NCBI GenBank assembly: GCA_902604065.1
Contig: CACKXF010000013.1
Coordinates: 1 to 34,990 of the forward strand
Direction: 5' to 3'
Origin: an uncultured Pelagibacteraceae bacterium
GTDB lineage: Bacteria > Pseudomonadota > Alphaproteobacteria > Pelagibacterales > Pelagibacteraceae
DNA length: 34,990 nt
In this document: positions 19,116-30,641 of the stretch, piece by piece
Layout of the letters: each line of letters begins with the position of its first letter
Numbering within the stretch: position 1 is the stretch's first letter
The notes under the pieces: model-generated
What the model saw: only the letters and a program-made list of their open reading frames with translations
Told to the model about the DNA's origin: nothing
Databases searched by the model: none
Position numbers and translations under genes: made by a program

Positions 19116-19443
19116 AGAAGTAATACAAAAAATTTTAAGTAAAAATAAAGCAGACGATATTGTTGTAATAAACCTTAAAAATAAATCAAATATTGCAGAC
19201 TATATGATAATTGCATCTGGTACATCCTCGAGACATTTACAATCTTTGTCAGAAAAAATTCTTGAAGAACTTAAAAAAACAGGCGTTGAAGATTGTAAAA
19301 TTGAGGGGTATGAAAGTAATGATTGGAAACTTGTTGATGCCATAGATATTATAGTTCACTTGTTTCACCCTGAAAAAAGAAGCTTTTACGATCTTGAAAA
19401 CATGTGGTCGGAATACTTACCAAAGGAAAAAGCTTTAATATGA
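19096..19443 (+). CDS. rsfS: Ribosome silencing factor
   Basis: KADDIVVINLKNKSNIADYMIIASGTSSRHLQSLSEKI, WKLVDAIDIIVHLFHPEKRSFYDLENMW. Confidence 0.94.
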   Translation: MEVKEIKEVIQKILSKNKADDIVVINLKNKSNIADYMIIASGTSSRHLQSLSEKILEELKKTGVEDCKIEGYESNDWKLVDAIDIIVHLFHPEKRSFYDLENMWSEYLPKEKALI

Positions 19444-20585
19444 AAAAGTCTTTTTTAAGTATAGTTTGTTTTTTATTTATAGTATTTTTTAATGGAAATC
19501 TTTATTCAAACACATCAGATAAACTATATGAAAAAATAGATTTGTTTGGTGAAGTTTTAGAAAAAATAAAACAAGAATATGTAGATGAAGTAGATCAAGC
19601 AGATGTGATGGACTCTGCGATTAACGGTATTTTACAATCTCTTGACCCTTATTCAGCATATATGTCACCAGATCTTTTTAAAAGCATGCAAACAGAGTCT
19701 AAAGGTGAATTTGGAGGGCTTGGCATAGAAATTGGCATGGAAGCTGGAGTAGTTAAAGTTATAGCTCCAATTTCAGATACGCCTGCAGAGAAAGCCGGTA
19801 TTAAAGCTGGTGACTATATCGTTAGAATAAATGATATTCAGGTTCAAGGCAAAAGTTTGATGGAAGCTGTCAAATTAATGAGAGGTCCTGTGGGTTCTAG
19901 CATAGATCTGATAATAAGACGTAAAGGTATAAAAAAGCCTTTAAGTTTTAAAATACAAAGAAAAATAATTCAGGTTAAATCAGTAAAAGCAAAAATATTA
20001 GGGTTAAAAAATAATATTGGTTATGTAAAATTAAATTCTTTCAATGAAAATAGTGATAAGCAATTTGTAAAAGAGATAAAAAATTATGAAAAAACAAAAA
20101 GTTTAATTGGTTACATAATTGATTTAAGGAACAATCCTGGTGGCTTATTAACTCAAGCAATAAGTATAACAGATTTCTTTCTTGAAGATGGTGAAATAGT
20201 GTCAACTAAAGGAAGAAAAACAAGTGAAACTAGAAAATTTTTTGCTAGAAAAGGTGATGGAATAAAAGGTAAGCCTGTGATTGTTTTAATCAACAATGGC
20301 TCTGCTTCTGCTTCAGAAATATTCGCTGGAGCGCTGAAAGATCATAAAAGAGCAATAATACTCGGTGAAAATTCTTATGGCAAAGGCTCCGTTCAATCGG
20401 TCATTCCACTTAAAAATGGAGGAGGCATAAGGCTAACTATTTCAAAATATTATCTACCTTCAGGCAAGTCAATTTCAGATGTCGGTGTGTCTCCAGATAT
20501 TATCATAAAGGAAGGTGAAAAATTCCAACTAGAATCAGATAATGATAATCAGCTAAATTATGCAATCAAACTTTTTCAATCATAA
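19440..20585 (+). CDS. ctpA: Carboxy-terminal processing protease (S41)
   Basis: Signal peptide MKKSFLSIVCFLFIVFF, PDZ domain GGLGIEIGMEAGVVKVIAPISDTPAEKAGIKAGD, catalytic NNGSASASEIFAGALKDHKRAIILGENSYGKGSVQ. ATG at 19440 preferred over the track's 19404. Confidence 0.95.
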   Translation: MKKSFLSIVCFLFIVFFNGNLYSNTSDKLYEKIDLFGEVLEKIKQEYVDEVDQADVMDSAINGILQSLDPYSAYMSPDLFKSMQTESKGEFGGLGIEIGMEAGVVKVIAPISDTPAEKAGIKAGDYIVRINDIQVQGKSLMEAVKLMRGPVGSSIDLIIRRKGIKKPLSFKIQRKIIQVKSVKAKILGLKNNIGYVKLNSFNENSDKQFVKEIKNYEKTKSLIGYIIDLRNNPGGLLTQAISITDFFLEDGEIVSTKGRKTSETRKFFARKGDGIKGKPVIVLINNGSASASEIFAGALKDHKRAIILGENSYGKGSVQSVIPLKNGGGIRLTISKYYLPSGKSISDVGVSPDIIIKEGEKFQLESDNDNQLNYAIKLFQS

Positions 20586-20588
20586 AAT

Positions 20589-21056
20589 ATGATAAGTCAA
20601 TTGCCTATGAGACAAGGTGTGGGTATAATTTTACTTAATCAAAATAATCAGGTCTTTGTCGGCAAAAGAAAAGATAACCCGATAGACAAGTGGCAGATGC
20701 CTCAAGGAGGAATAGATTTTAATGAAACACCTTTAAAAGCTATGAGAAGAGAACTTGCAGAAGAAACAAGTATAACTAAAATTGAAATTTTAAAAGAAAT
20801 TGAGAATTGGTTAGAATATGAATTACCGCCCAATCTACTAGGAAAAATTTGGAAAGGTAGATATAGGGGTCAGAAGCAAAAATGGTTTATTGCAAAGTTT
20901 ACTGGCGAAGACAATGAGATTAATTTAAATACAAAATATCCTGAATTTATAGAATGGAAGTGGATAAATTATAATTTATTACCCGAAGTTATAGTCGATT
21001 TTAAACGAGAAGTTTATAAAAAGTTAAAAATAGAGATTAAAAATTTTGTCAGTTGA
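20589..21056 (+). CDS. rppH: RNA pyrophosphohydrolase (Nudix)
   Basis: MRQGVGIILLNQNNQVFVGKR, WQMPQGGIDFNETPLKAMRRELAEETS Nudix box, WEWINY-like segment. Confidence 0.93.
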   Translation: MISQLPMRQGVGIILLNQNNQVFVGKRKDNPIDKWQMPQGGIDFNETPLKAMRRELAEETSITKIEILKEIENWLEYELPPNLLGKIWKGRYRGQKQKWFIAKFTGEDNEINLNTKYPEFIEWKWINYNLLPEVIVDFKREVYKKLKIEIKNFVS

Positions 21057-21429
21057 GCTGTCTTAAAGTTTCAATTTTATAGTTAAGAATATATTTTTGT
21101 TTATCTGAAATCTTATTTTTTAAAATTTTTTCTTCCGTATCTTTTATCATGCTTTCAATATTTTGGTTTTTTATGTCCTTTAGGCTCTGCGCAGAAGCAG
21201 ATAAAATAAGAAGATTGTTATTTGAAAATTCTACTGTACCATCTTCAACATAAAATTTTTTTTTATTTTCAAGCTCTATTAGCCCAGGTCTTAAAAATGT
21301 TATCAAAGGTATATGATCTTTCAAAATTGTTATTTGTCCCTCAAAACATGGGAGTACTGCCTCCTCTACTTGTGCAGAGTAAATACTTTTATCAGGACTG
21401 ATGATTTCAATATTAAATTCTTGTGACAT
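21049..21429 (-). CDS. atpC: ATP synthase F1 subunit epsilon
   Basis: MSQEFNIEIISPDKSIYSAQVEEAVLPCFEGQITILKDHIPLITFLRPGLI; downstream of atpD. Confidence 0.93.
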   Translation of the reverse strand: MSQEFNIEIISPDKSIYSAQVEEAVLPCFEGQITILKDHIPLITFLRPGLIELENKKKFYVEDGTVEFSNNNLLILSASAQSLKDIKNQNIESMIKDTEEKILKNKISDKQKYILNYKIETLRQLN

Positions 21430-21435
21430 CTAGAT

Positions 21436-23728
<2,293 letters not shown>

Positions 23729-23729
<1 letters not shown>

Positions 23730-25261
23730 TAATTATTTTCCTTTTTTAGACTTGTAATAACTTCAATTAATTTATTTTTAGTATCTTCCTCAAGTTTTCC
23801 AGAAGAATTTATATCTTCTAGTATTTCAGGGGTATCATTTTTAACTTTATCTAAGAGATTTGCCTCAAATTGTTTAATTTCGTTTAATTCAATATCATCA
23901 AGGTAACCGCTGACACCAGTAAAAATTGAAACAACTTGTTCTGCAACTGTTAAAGGGGAGTATTGATTTTGTTTAAGTAACTCAGTGAGTTTTGATCCTC
24001 TATTTAAAAGTTTTTGAGTTGAAACGTCTAAATCAGATCCAAATTGAGCAAATGCTGCCATTTCACGGTATTGGGCCAATTCAAGTTTAATAGAACCAGC
24101 TACCTTTTTCATAGCCTTAGTTTGAGCAGCTGAGCCTACTCTTGAAACAGATAAACCTACATTTACTGCAGGTCTTATTCCTTGATTAAATAATTCAGTT
24201 TCTAAAAATATTTGACCATCTGTAATTGAAATTACATTTGTAGGGATGTACGCCGAGACATCGCCAGCTTGAGTTTCTATGATTGGTAAAGCTGTTAAGG
24301 AGCCTCCTCCCAACTTATCATTTAATTTCGCTGCTCTTTCTAAAAGTCTGCTATGTAGATAAAATACGTCTCCCGGGTAAGCTTCTCTACCTGGTGGTCT
24401 TCTTAACAGCAATGACATTTGACGATAAGCAACGGCTTGTTTTGAAAGATCGTCATAAATTATTAATGCGTGCATTCCATTATCTCTGAAATATTCCCCA
24501 ATAGTACATCCAGTGTAAGGAGCCAAAAATTGTAACGGTGCGGAGTCTGAGGCTGTAGCTGACACAACGGTAGTATATTTCATAGCGCCCGCATCTTCTA
24601 GAGTTTTTACAATCTGAGCTACCGTTGATCTCTTTTGCCCTATAGCTACATAAACGCAATAGAGTTTTTTCTTCTCATCATTAGATTCGTTTACAGCTTT
24701 TTGGTTAATTATAGTATCTACTGCGACTGCAGTTTTTCCTGTTTGTCTATCTCCTATAATAAGTTCTCTTTGACCTCTTCCAATAGGAATTAAGCTATCT
24801 ATTGCTTTTAGTCCAGTTTGCATTGGTTCATTAACAGATTGACGAGGAATTATTCCTGGAGCTTTAACTTCAACTCTTTTTCTTAGAACTTTAGAAGATA
24901 AATTTCCTTTGCCATCAATAGGAACGCCTAATCCATCAACTACTCTTCCAAGTAATTCTTTTCCAACGGGCACATCTACAATTGAATTTGTACGCTTTAC
25001 AGTGTCGCCTTCTTTTATCCTTCTATCGTCACCAAATATAACAATACCAACATTATCGCTTTCTAAATTAAGAGCCATTCCTTTCGAGCCATCATTAAAT
25101 TCTACCATCTCACCTGCTTGAACGTTGTCAAGACCGTATACTCTAGCTATTCCATCTCCAACGGTTAAAACTTTGCCAACTTCAGAGACTTCAGTTTTTT
25201 CACCAAAATTTTTTATTTGTTCTTTTAGTAATCTTGTAATTTCCGAGGGATTAATTTCCAT
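23729..25261 (-). CDS. atpA: ATP synthase F1 subunit alpha
   Basis: [53 protein letters not shown]. Confidence 0.98.
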
Positions 25262-25262
25262 T

Positions 25263-25820
25263 TTAATTCTCTATCATTGATTGTTTAATTCTTTTAAGTT
25301 TATTGCTCACTGAAGTGTCAATTAATAAGCTGCCCAGTTGAATTTTTAATCCACTTATTAAGCTTTTATCTACTTTATAATTAAATTCAATGTTTGCTTT
25401 AATAGCTTTTGAAATTTCATCATTTATTTTATTTTTCTCTTCTTGAGAAAGATTTTTAGAAGAAATAAGTATTGCTTCTATATTTCCTTTATTTTTAGAG
25501 CTTAGTTTAATAAATTTTTCCAATATTTTGTCTAAAAAATAAATTCTCCTTTTTTCAATAACAAATGATAGAAAATTTTTAAGTATTTTATTAAAATTCA
25601 TTAACTTGGATATCTCGGTAAAAACTTTTTTTTGAACATCTGTCTGATAAGTTGGGTTTTTCAAAAAATTGATAAATTCTGGGTTCTTTTTGCAAACTTC
25701 AAAAAGAAATAAAATATTTTTTTCAATATTTTGTATCTCTGAACCTTCTTTGCTTAGCTCAAATAAAGCCAAAGCGTATCGCCCAGAGGTCTCGTTCGAG
25801 AATGTTTTTGTTCCGCTCAA
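25263..25820 (-). CDS. atpH: ATP synthase F1 subunit delta
   Basis: [57 protein letters not shown]. Start is probably TTG at 25818-25820 (AGGA 6 nt upstream); the track uses TTG at 25824-25826. Confidence 0.9.
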   Translation of the reverse strand: MSGTKTFSNETSGRYALALFELSKEGSEIQNIEKNILFLFEVCKKNPEFINFLKNPTYQTDVQKKVFTEISKLMNFNKILKNFLSFVIEKRRIYFLDKILEKFIKLSSKNKGNIEAILISSKNLSQEEKNKINDEISKAIKANIEFNYKVDKSLISGLKIQLGSLLIDTSVSNKLKRIKQSMIEN

Positions 25821-25900
25821 TTTCAATCCTGTTTAAGAATTACTTAAGAAATAAATGGTCCTAGCACAGCTAATTAGACCCTTCAAGGTGATATATTAAA

Positions 25901-27868
25901 TTATGTAAAATTTATTGGATCCACATCAACTGTGAGTTTAATTTTGCTTGATATTTTAAGGTTTTCTAAAACTCTTGATAATTGTTTTTGGCACATATAT
26001 CTGCTCTCGGAACGTACCAGTAATCTAGTCCTATATTTTTTTTTTCTTTTAAAAATAGGGGAGTCTACTGGACCAAGAATTTGAAGATTATTTAATTTTT
26101 CTATTTTTTTCTTAATTTCTATAGCCCCTTGGTAACTATTTTCTTTTGAAGCCGAAGATATAATTAAGGAAATTAGCCTGGAATATGGTGGAAGATTATT
26201 TTCTTTTCTTATCATCAGTTCATTTGCAAGAAATTTTTCAGGGTTATTTTCTAAAATATCTTTTAAAACTTGATGATCTGGATTTATTGTTTGATAGATT
26301 ATAATAGAGTCTTTGGAGAATCTTCCCGCTCTACCACTCAATTGATTATATAGTTGGATATTTTTCTCTGTTGCTCTTAAATCGTAACCTTTTCCACTAA
26401 AGTCAGCATCAACTACCACAATACAATTTAGCTTGGGAAAGTTAAAACCTTTAGAAATCATTTGAGTACCAACTAATATATCTATTTTTTTTTCACTAGC
26501 TTGATTAATTAAACTTTCAGAATATTTTTTTTTTATTAAATAATCACTAGAAAATATTTTAATATTTTTTTCTGGAAATATTTTTTGTAATTCTTCAAAT
26601 ACTTTTTCTACTCCAGGTCCATACATAGAAAAATCGCATAGTGTGTTTATATTTTTACAGTTCTTTTTTGTATTGTTTTTATATCCACAATGATGGCAAA
26701 TAATTTTATTAGACAATTTATGATATGTTAAGTAAATTGAACAATTAGGACAGACTTGTCTAACACCGCAATTTTTACAAATAAGAAATGGAGAATATCC
26801 TCTTCTATTTAAAAAAAAAAGTATTTGATTTTCTTGTTTTAAATATTCTCTTACAACTTCTATAGTTTCTGTAGAAATAGAATTTTTATTTAACTTTTTG
26901 ATATTTAAATTAACTACTTTGGTTTTTGGCAATGGAAAGTTTTCGTATCTTTTCTTTAACTTTGTAACATTATATTTTTTATTTTGTATATTATTGTATG
27001 TTTCTACAGAAGGAACAGAAGTTACTAAATGAATAGGAATATTCTCAATTGATGCTCTTGAAATTGCCATATCCCTTGCGTTATATATAACGCTTTCTTC
27101 TTGTTTATAAGAAGAATCATGTTCTTCATCTACAACTATTAATCCTAAATTTTTAAATGGCAAAAATAAAGATGATCTTGCACCTAAAACTATTTTAGTT
27201 TTATTTTCAGCTACAGAGTGCCAAATATTTTTTTTTTTATTTAAGCTTATCTTTGAGTGCCAAATTGCAGGTTCATAGCCAAAAAATAATTTAAACCGAT
27301 TTTGAAATTGAGTTGTTAAAAATATTTCTGGAATTAATATTAAAGCTTGTTTATTTTCTTTTATTAATTTTTTTATTCTCTCAAAGTATACTAAAGTTTT
27401 ACCTGATCCTGTAATGCCTATCAACACAGAAACATTAAATTTATCTCCGGTGCTTTTAAGTTTTTTTAATGCAATTTTTTGTTCAAAATTTAAATGATAT
27501 TGTATTGGCTTATGTTTATTATCTACTAAAAGTTTTTTATTTATTTTTTCAAAGTTTTTAAGGTTACCTAGACACATTTTTAGAATCATGCCTTTCGGAA
27601 CCAAATTATAAATAGAAAACCAGTTAATAAATTTGATCAGCTTCATATTCAACTTAACATTTGTAATTTTTTTTTCGACTGGTTTAAGTTTTATTTTTTT
27701 TCCAGTTTTTATGATTTTATCCCATACAACACCTATTTCTTTACTTTTACCAAATGGAACAATTACTAAATCACCTTGGTTAAGTTTTTTTATTTTTTTA
27801 GGATTGTATGTATAGGTAAATGGATAATTAAAAATCTTCGGTAATAAAATAGGCACTTCCATAAACAA
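25901..27868 (-). CDS. priA: Primosomal protein N' (replication restart helicase PriA)
   Basis: LIGITGSGKTLVYFERI, VVDEEHDSSYKQEE, CKNCGVRQVCPNCSIYLTYH...CHHCGY zinc segment, VGTQMISKGFNFPKL, QLSGRAGR. Confidence 0.94.
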   Translation of the reverse strand: MFMEVPILLPKIFNYPFTYTYNPKKIKKLNQGDLVIVPFGKSKEIGVVWDKIIKTGKKIKLKPVEKKITNVKLNMKLIKFINWFSIYNLVPKGMILKMCLGNLKNFEKINKKLLVDNKHKPIQYHLNFEQKIALKKLKSTGDKFNVSVLIGITGSGKTLVYFERIKKLIKENKQALILIPEIFLTTQFQNRFKLFFGYEPAIWHSKISLNKKKNIWHSVAENKTKIVLGARSSLFLPFKNLGLIVVDEEHDSSYKQEESVIYNARDMAISRASIENIPIHLVTSVPSVETYNNIQNKKYNVTKLKKRYENFPLPKTKVVNLNIKKLNKNSISTETIEVVREYLKQENQILFFLNRRGYSPFLICKNCGVRQVCPNCSIYLTYHKLSNKIICHHCGYKNNTKKNCKNINTLCDFSMYGPGVEKVFEELQKIFPEKNIKIFSSDYLIKKKYSESLINQASEKKIDILVGTQMISKGFNFPKLNCIVVVDADFSGKGYDLRATEKNIQLYNQLSGRAGRFSKDSIIIYQTINPDHQVLKDILENNPEKFLANELMIRKENNLPPYSRLISLIISSASKENSYQGAIEIKKKIEKLNNLQILGPVDSPIFKRKKKYRTRLLVRSESRYMCQKQLSRVLENLKISSKIKLTVDVDPINFT

Positions 27869-27890
27869 ATTTTATAAAGTCATTTACCAA

Positions 27891-29294
27891 TTAAAAATGA
27901 ATTGGTCTTTTATCTACTGCTAATGCAGCTTCTTTTATGGCCTCTGTATGTGTTGGGTGCGCATGGCATGTTCTAGCTATATCTTCGGAGCTAGCTCCAA
28001 ATTCCATTGCTAAGGCCATTTCTGCGATCATATCACCGCTATGAGGTCCTATAATATGAACACCTAAAACGCGATCTGATTTACTGTCTGCCAATATTTT
28101 TACAAAGCCTTCTGTTTCATTATTTACTTTAGCTCTTGAATTGGCCATAAAAGGAAATTTCCCGACTTTATATACTATCCCATCTTTTTTAAGTTGTTCC
28201 TCTGATCTACCTACATAAGCAACTTCAGGAGAAGTATAAATTACTCCAGGAATGACGTCATAATTTACATGACCAGATTGCCCAACAAGTAGCTCTGCCA
28301 CAGCAATACCTTCTTCCTCAGCTTTATGTGCTAGCATTGGACCGTCTATAACATCTCCAATGGCGTATATATTTTTTATATCAGTTTGAAATTTTTTATT
28401 TACTTTTATTCTACCTTTGTCATCTTTTTTAACACCGACTTTGCTCAAATTAAGACCTTCTGTATAAGGTTTTCTACCAACGGCTATAAGCGCCTTATCA
28501 GCTAATATATCATTTTTAACAGATGTTTCATTTTTTTGATACTCAATTTTTACTCCAGATTTTAAATTTTCTAACGATAGAACTTTAGAATTAAGCTGAA
28601 ATTTAATTCCTTGTTTTACTAATATTTTTTGAAATTCGTTTGATATTTCTCTATCCATTCCTGGAGTAATAAATGGCAAGTTTTCAATAACTGTAACTTC
28701 AGATCCTAATCTTTTCCATACTGAACCCATTTCTAATCCAATGTACCCGCCTCCTATTACTACTAAAGATTTAGGCACAGAATTAAGAGATAGGGCCGCT
28801 GTGGATGAAATAATATTTTTTTCGTCAATTTCTATACCCGGAAGGGAAGCTGGGGCAGATCCAGTAGCAATAACAATATTTTTTGTTTCGTATGATGTTT
28901 TTTTACCTTGATCGTAGACAACTACACTTGTGGGTGAAAATATTACTCCTTTGCCTCTTAAATAAGTAACTTTATTTTTTTTAAATAAAAACTCAATACC
29001 TTTTGTTAAGATTTGTACTGATTTGTCTTTATTTTTCATCATTTTTTCCATATTTAATTTTACGTCGGACACTTCTATACCTTGTTCAAAATAATTTTTT
29101 TTTACTTTATGAAAATTTTCTGAGAGATTTAATAAACTTTTAGAAGGAATACAGCCTACATTTAGACATGTTCCCCCAAGAGTTCCTCGGCTCTCTACAC
29201 AGGCAGTCTTTAAGCCTAACTGTGCTGCTCGAATAGCACAAACGTATCCACCGGGACCTCCTCCTATTATAATTAGATCAAATTTATCAGTCAT
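27891..29294 (-). CDS. lpdA: Dihydrolipoyl dehydrogenase
   Basis: IIIGGGPGGYVCAIRAAQLG, GGTCLNVGCIPSKSLL redox disulfide, YAIGDVIDGPMLAHKAEEEG, CHAHPTHTEAIKEA. Confidence 0.97.
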   Translation of the reverse strand: MTDKFDLIIIGGGPGGYVCAIRAAQLGLKTACVESRGTLGGTCLNVGCIPSKSLLNLSENFHKVKKNYFEQGIEVSDVKLNMEKMMKNKDKSVQILTKGIEFLFKKNKVTYLRGKGVIFSPTSVVVYDQGKKTSYETKNIVIATGSAPASLPGIEIDEKNIISSTAALSLNSVPKSLVVIGGGYIGLEMGSVWKRLGSEVTVIENLPFITPGMDREISNEFQKILVKQGIKFQLNSKVLSLENLKSGVKIEYQKNETSVKNDILADKALIAVGRKPYTEGLNLSKVGVKKDDKGRIKVNKKFQTDIKNIYAIGDVIDGPMLAHKAEEEGIAVAELLVGQSGHVNYDVIPGVIYTSPEVAYVGRSEEQLKKDGIVYKVGKFPFMANSRAKVNNETEGFVKILADSKSDRVLGVHIIGPHSGDMIAEMALAMEFGASSEDIARTCHAHPTHTEAIKEAALAVDKRPIHF

Positions 29295-29297
29295 TAC

Positions 29298-30641
29298 TTA
29301 AAGATTCAAAAATAGTCTTTTAGGTTGCTCTAATGAGTCCTTAACTATTTTTAAAAATGAAACAGCTTCCTTTCCATCTATAATTCTATGATCATATGAC
29401 AGTGCTAAATACATTATTGGTCTTATTTTAATTTCTTTATTTTCAACTATGGGTCTCTCAATTATATTATGCATTCCTAGAACTGCTGATTGAGGAGGAT
29501 TTAGAATAGGTGTGGAAAGCATTGATCCATAAATTCCTCCATTTGTTATAGTGAAGGTTCCGCCCTGAAGATCCTCAATAGTAATCTTTCCATCTCTAGC
29601 TTTTTGACCAAGTTCTCCTATATTTTTTTCTATATCTGCGAATGACATTTCGTCTGAATTTTTTAAAACAGGGACTACTAAACCTTTATCGGTTCCCACT
29701 GCGATACTTATATTATAATAATTTTTATAAACTATTTCATCGCCTTGTATTTCTGCATTTATAGCCGGATAGTTTTTTAATCCTATTATACACGCTTTAA
29801 CAAAAAAGGACATGAATCCCAATTTTACCGAATATTTTTTTTGGAAATCCTCTTTATAGTCATTTCTCATTTTAATTACTTCATTCATATCAACTTCATT
29901 AAATGTTGTAAGCATAGCAGCATTCTCTTGGGCTTCTTTAAGTCTTTTTGCAATTGTGAGCCTTAGTCTTGTCATTTTTATTCTCTCTTCAGGTCCATGG
30001 GCTTTTTTTCTTTCTGAAGGAGAAGGTTTGATCCCCATTAAACTCATAACATCTTCTTTTAAAATTAAACCATTTTTTCCACTTCCTTTTATATCTTCAA
30101 CATTAATTTTACTTTCACTTGCAAGTTTTCTTGCTGAAGGAGATACTCGCAATTCTTTCTTTGGTAAATTATCACTTTTTTCTTCTTGAGCTTCATTGTG
30201 AACTGTATTTAATATGAGAGGTTCCTCATCAAAAACTTTATGATCTGTTTCTTCAGCTAAGACTAATGGGGCAACTGGTTTTTGATCCTCTTTTTTTATT
30301 TTTTTAGGTGCACTAATATCTTTTTTAATTTCATTTTTTTCTAATTTTGGTGGAGAATATTTTTTTTCATTAAAATTATTTTCTATATTAATTTTATTAT
30401 TTTTTGTTTTTGAAATAGATCCTAGCAGAGCCCCTACGTTTACTGTCTCACCTTCTTTTGCTGATATATTATCCAGTATACCGTTAGAAGGAGAAGGAAC
30501 TTCAACATTTACCTTATCAGTTTCTAGTTCAACCAATGGTTCGTCAGAGGACACTTTATCCCCTTTATTTTTTAGCCATTTTGCTACTGTTGCCTCAGTA
30601 ACTGATTCTCCGAGAGTAGGTACAACGATTTTTTCTGACAT
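29298..30641 (-). CDS. sucB: Dihydrolipoyllysine-residue succinyltransferase (2-oxoglutarate dehydrogenase E2)
   Basis: Lipoyl domain [18 protein letters not shown], peripheral-subunit-binding domain [12 protein letters not shown], catalytic [19 protein letters not shown]. Confidence 0.96.
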   Translation of the reverse strand: MSEKIVVPTLGESVTEATVAKWLKNKGDKVSSDEPLVELETDKVNVEVPSPSNGILDNISAKEGETVNVGALLGSISKTKNNKINIENNFNEKKYSPPKLEKNEIKKDISAPKKIKKEDQKPVAPLVLAEETDHKVFDEEPLILNTVHNEAQEEKSDNLPKKELRVSPSARKLASESKINVEDIKGSGKNGLILKEDVMSLMGIKPSPSERKKAHGPEERIKMTRLRLTIAKRLKEAQENAAMLTTFNEVDMNEVIKMRNDYKEDFQKKYSVKLGFMSFFVKACIIGLKNYPAINAEIQGDEIVYKNYYNISIAVGTDKGLVVPVLKNSDEMSFADIEKNIGELGQKARDGKITIEDLQGGTFTITNGGIYGSMLSTPILNPPQSAVLGMHNIIERPIVENKEIKIRPIMYLALSYDHRIIDGKEAVSFLKIVKDSLEQPKRLFLNL

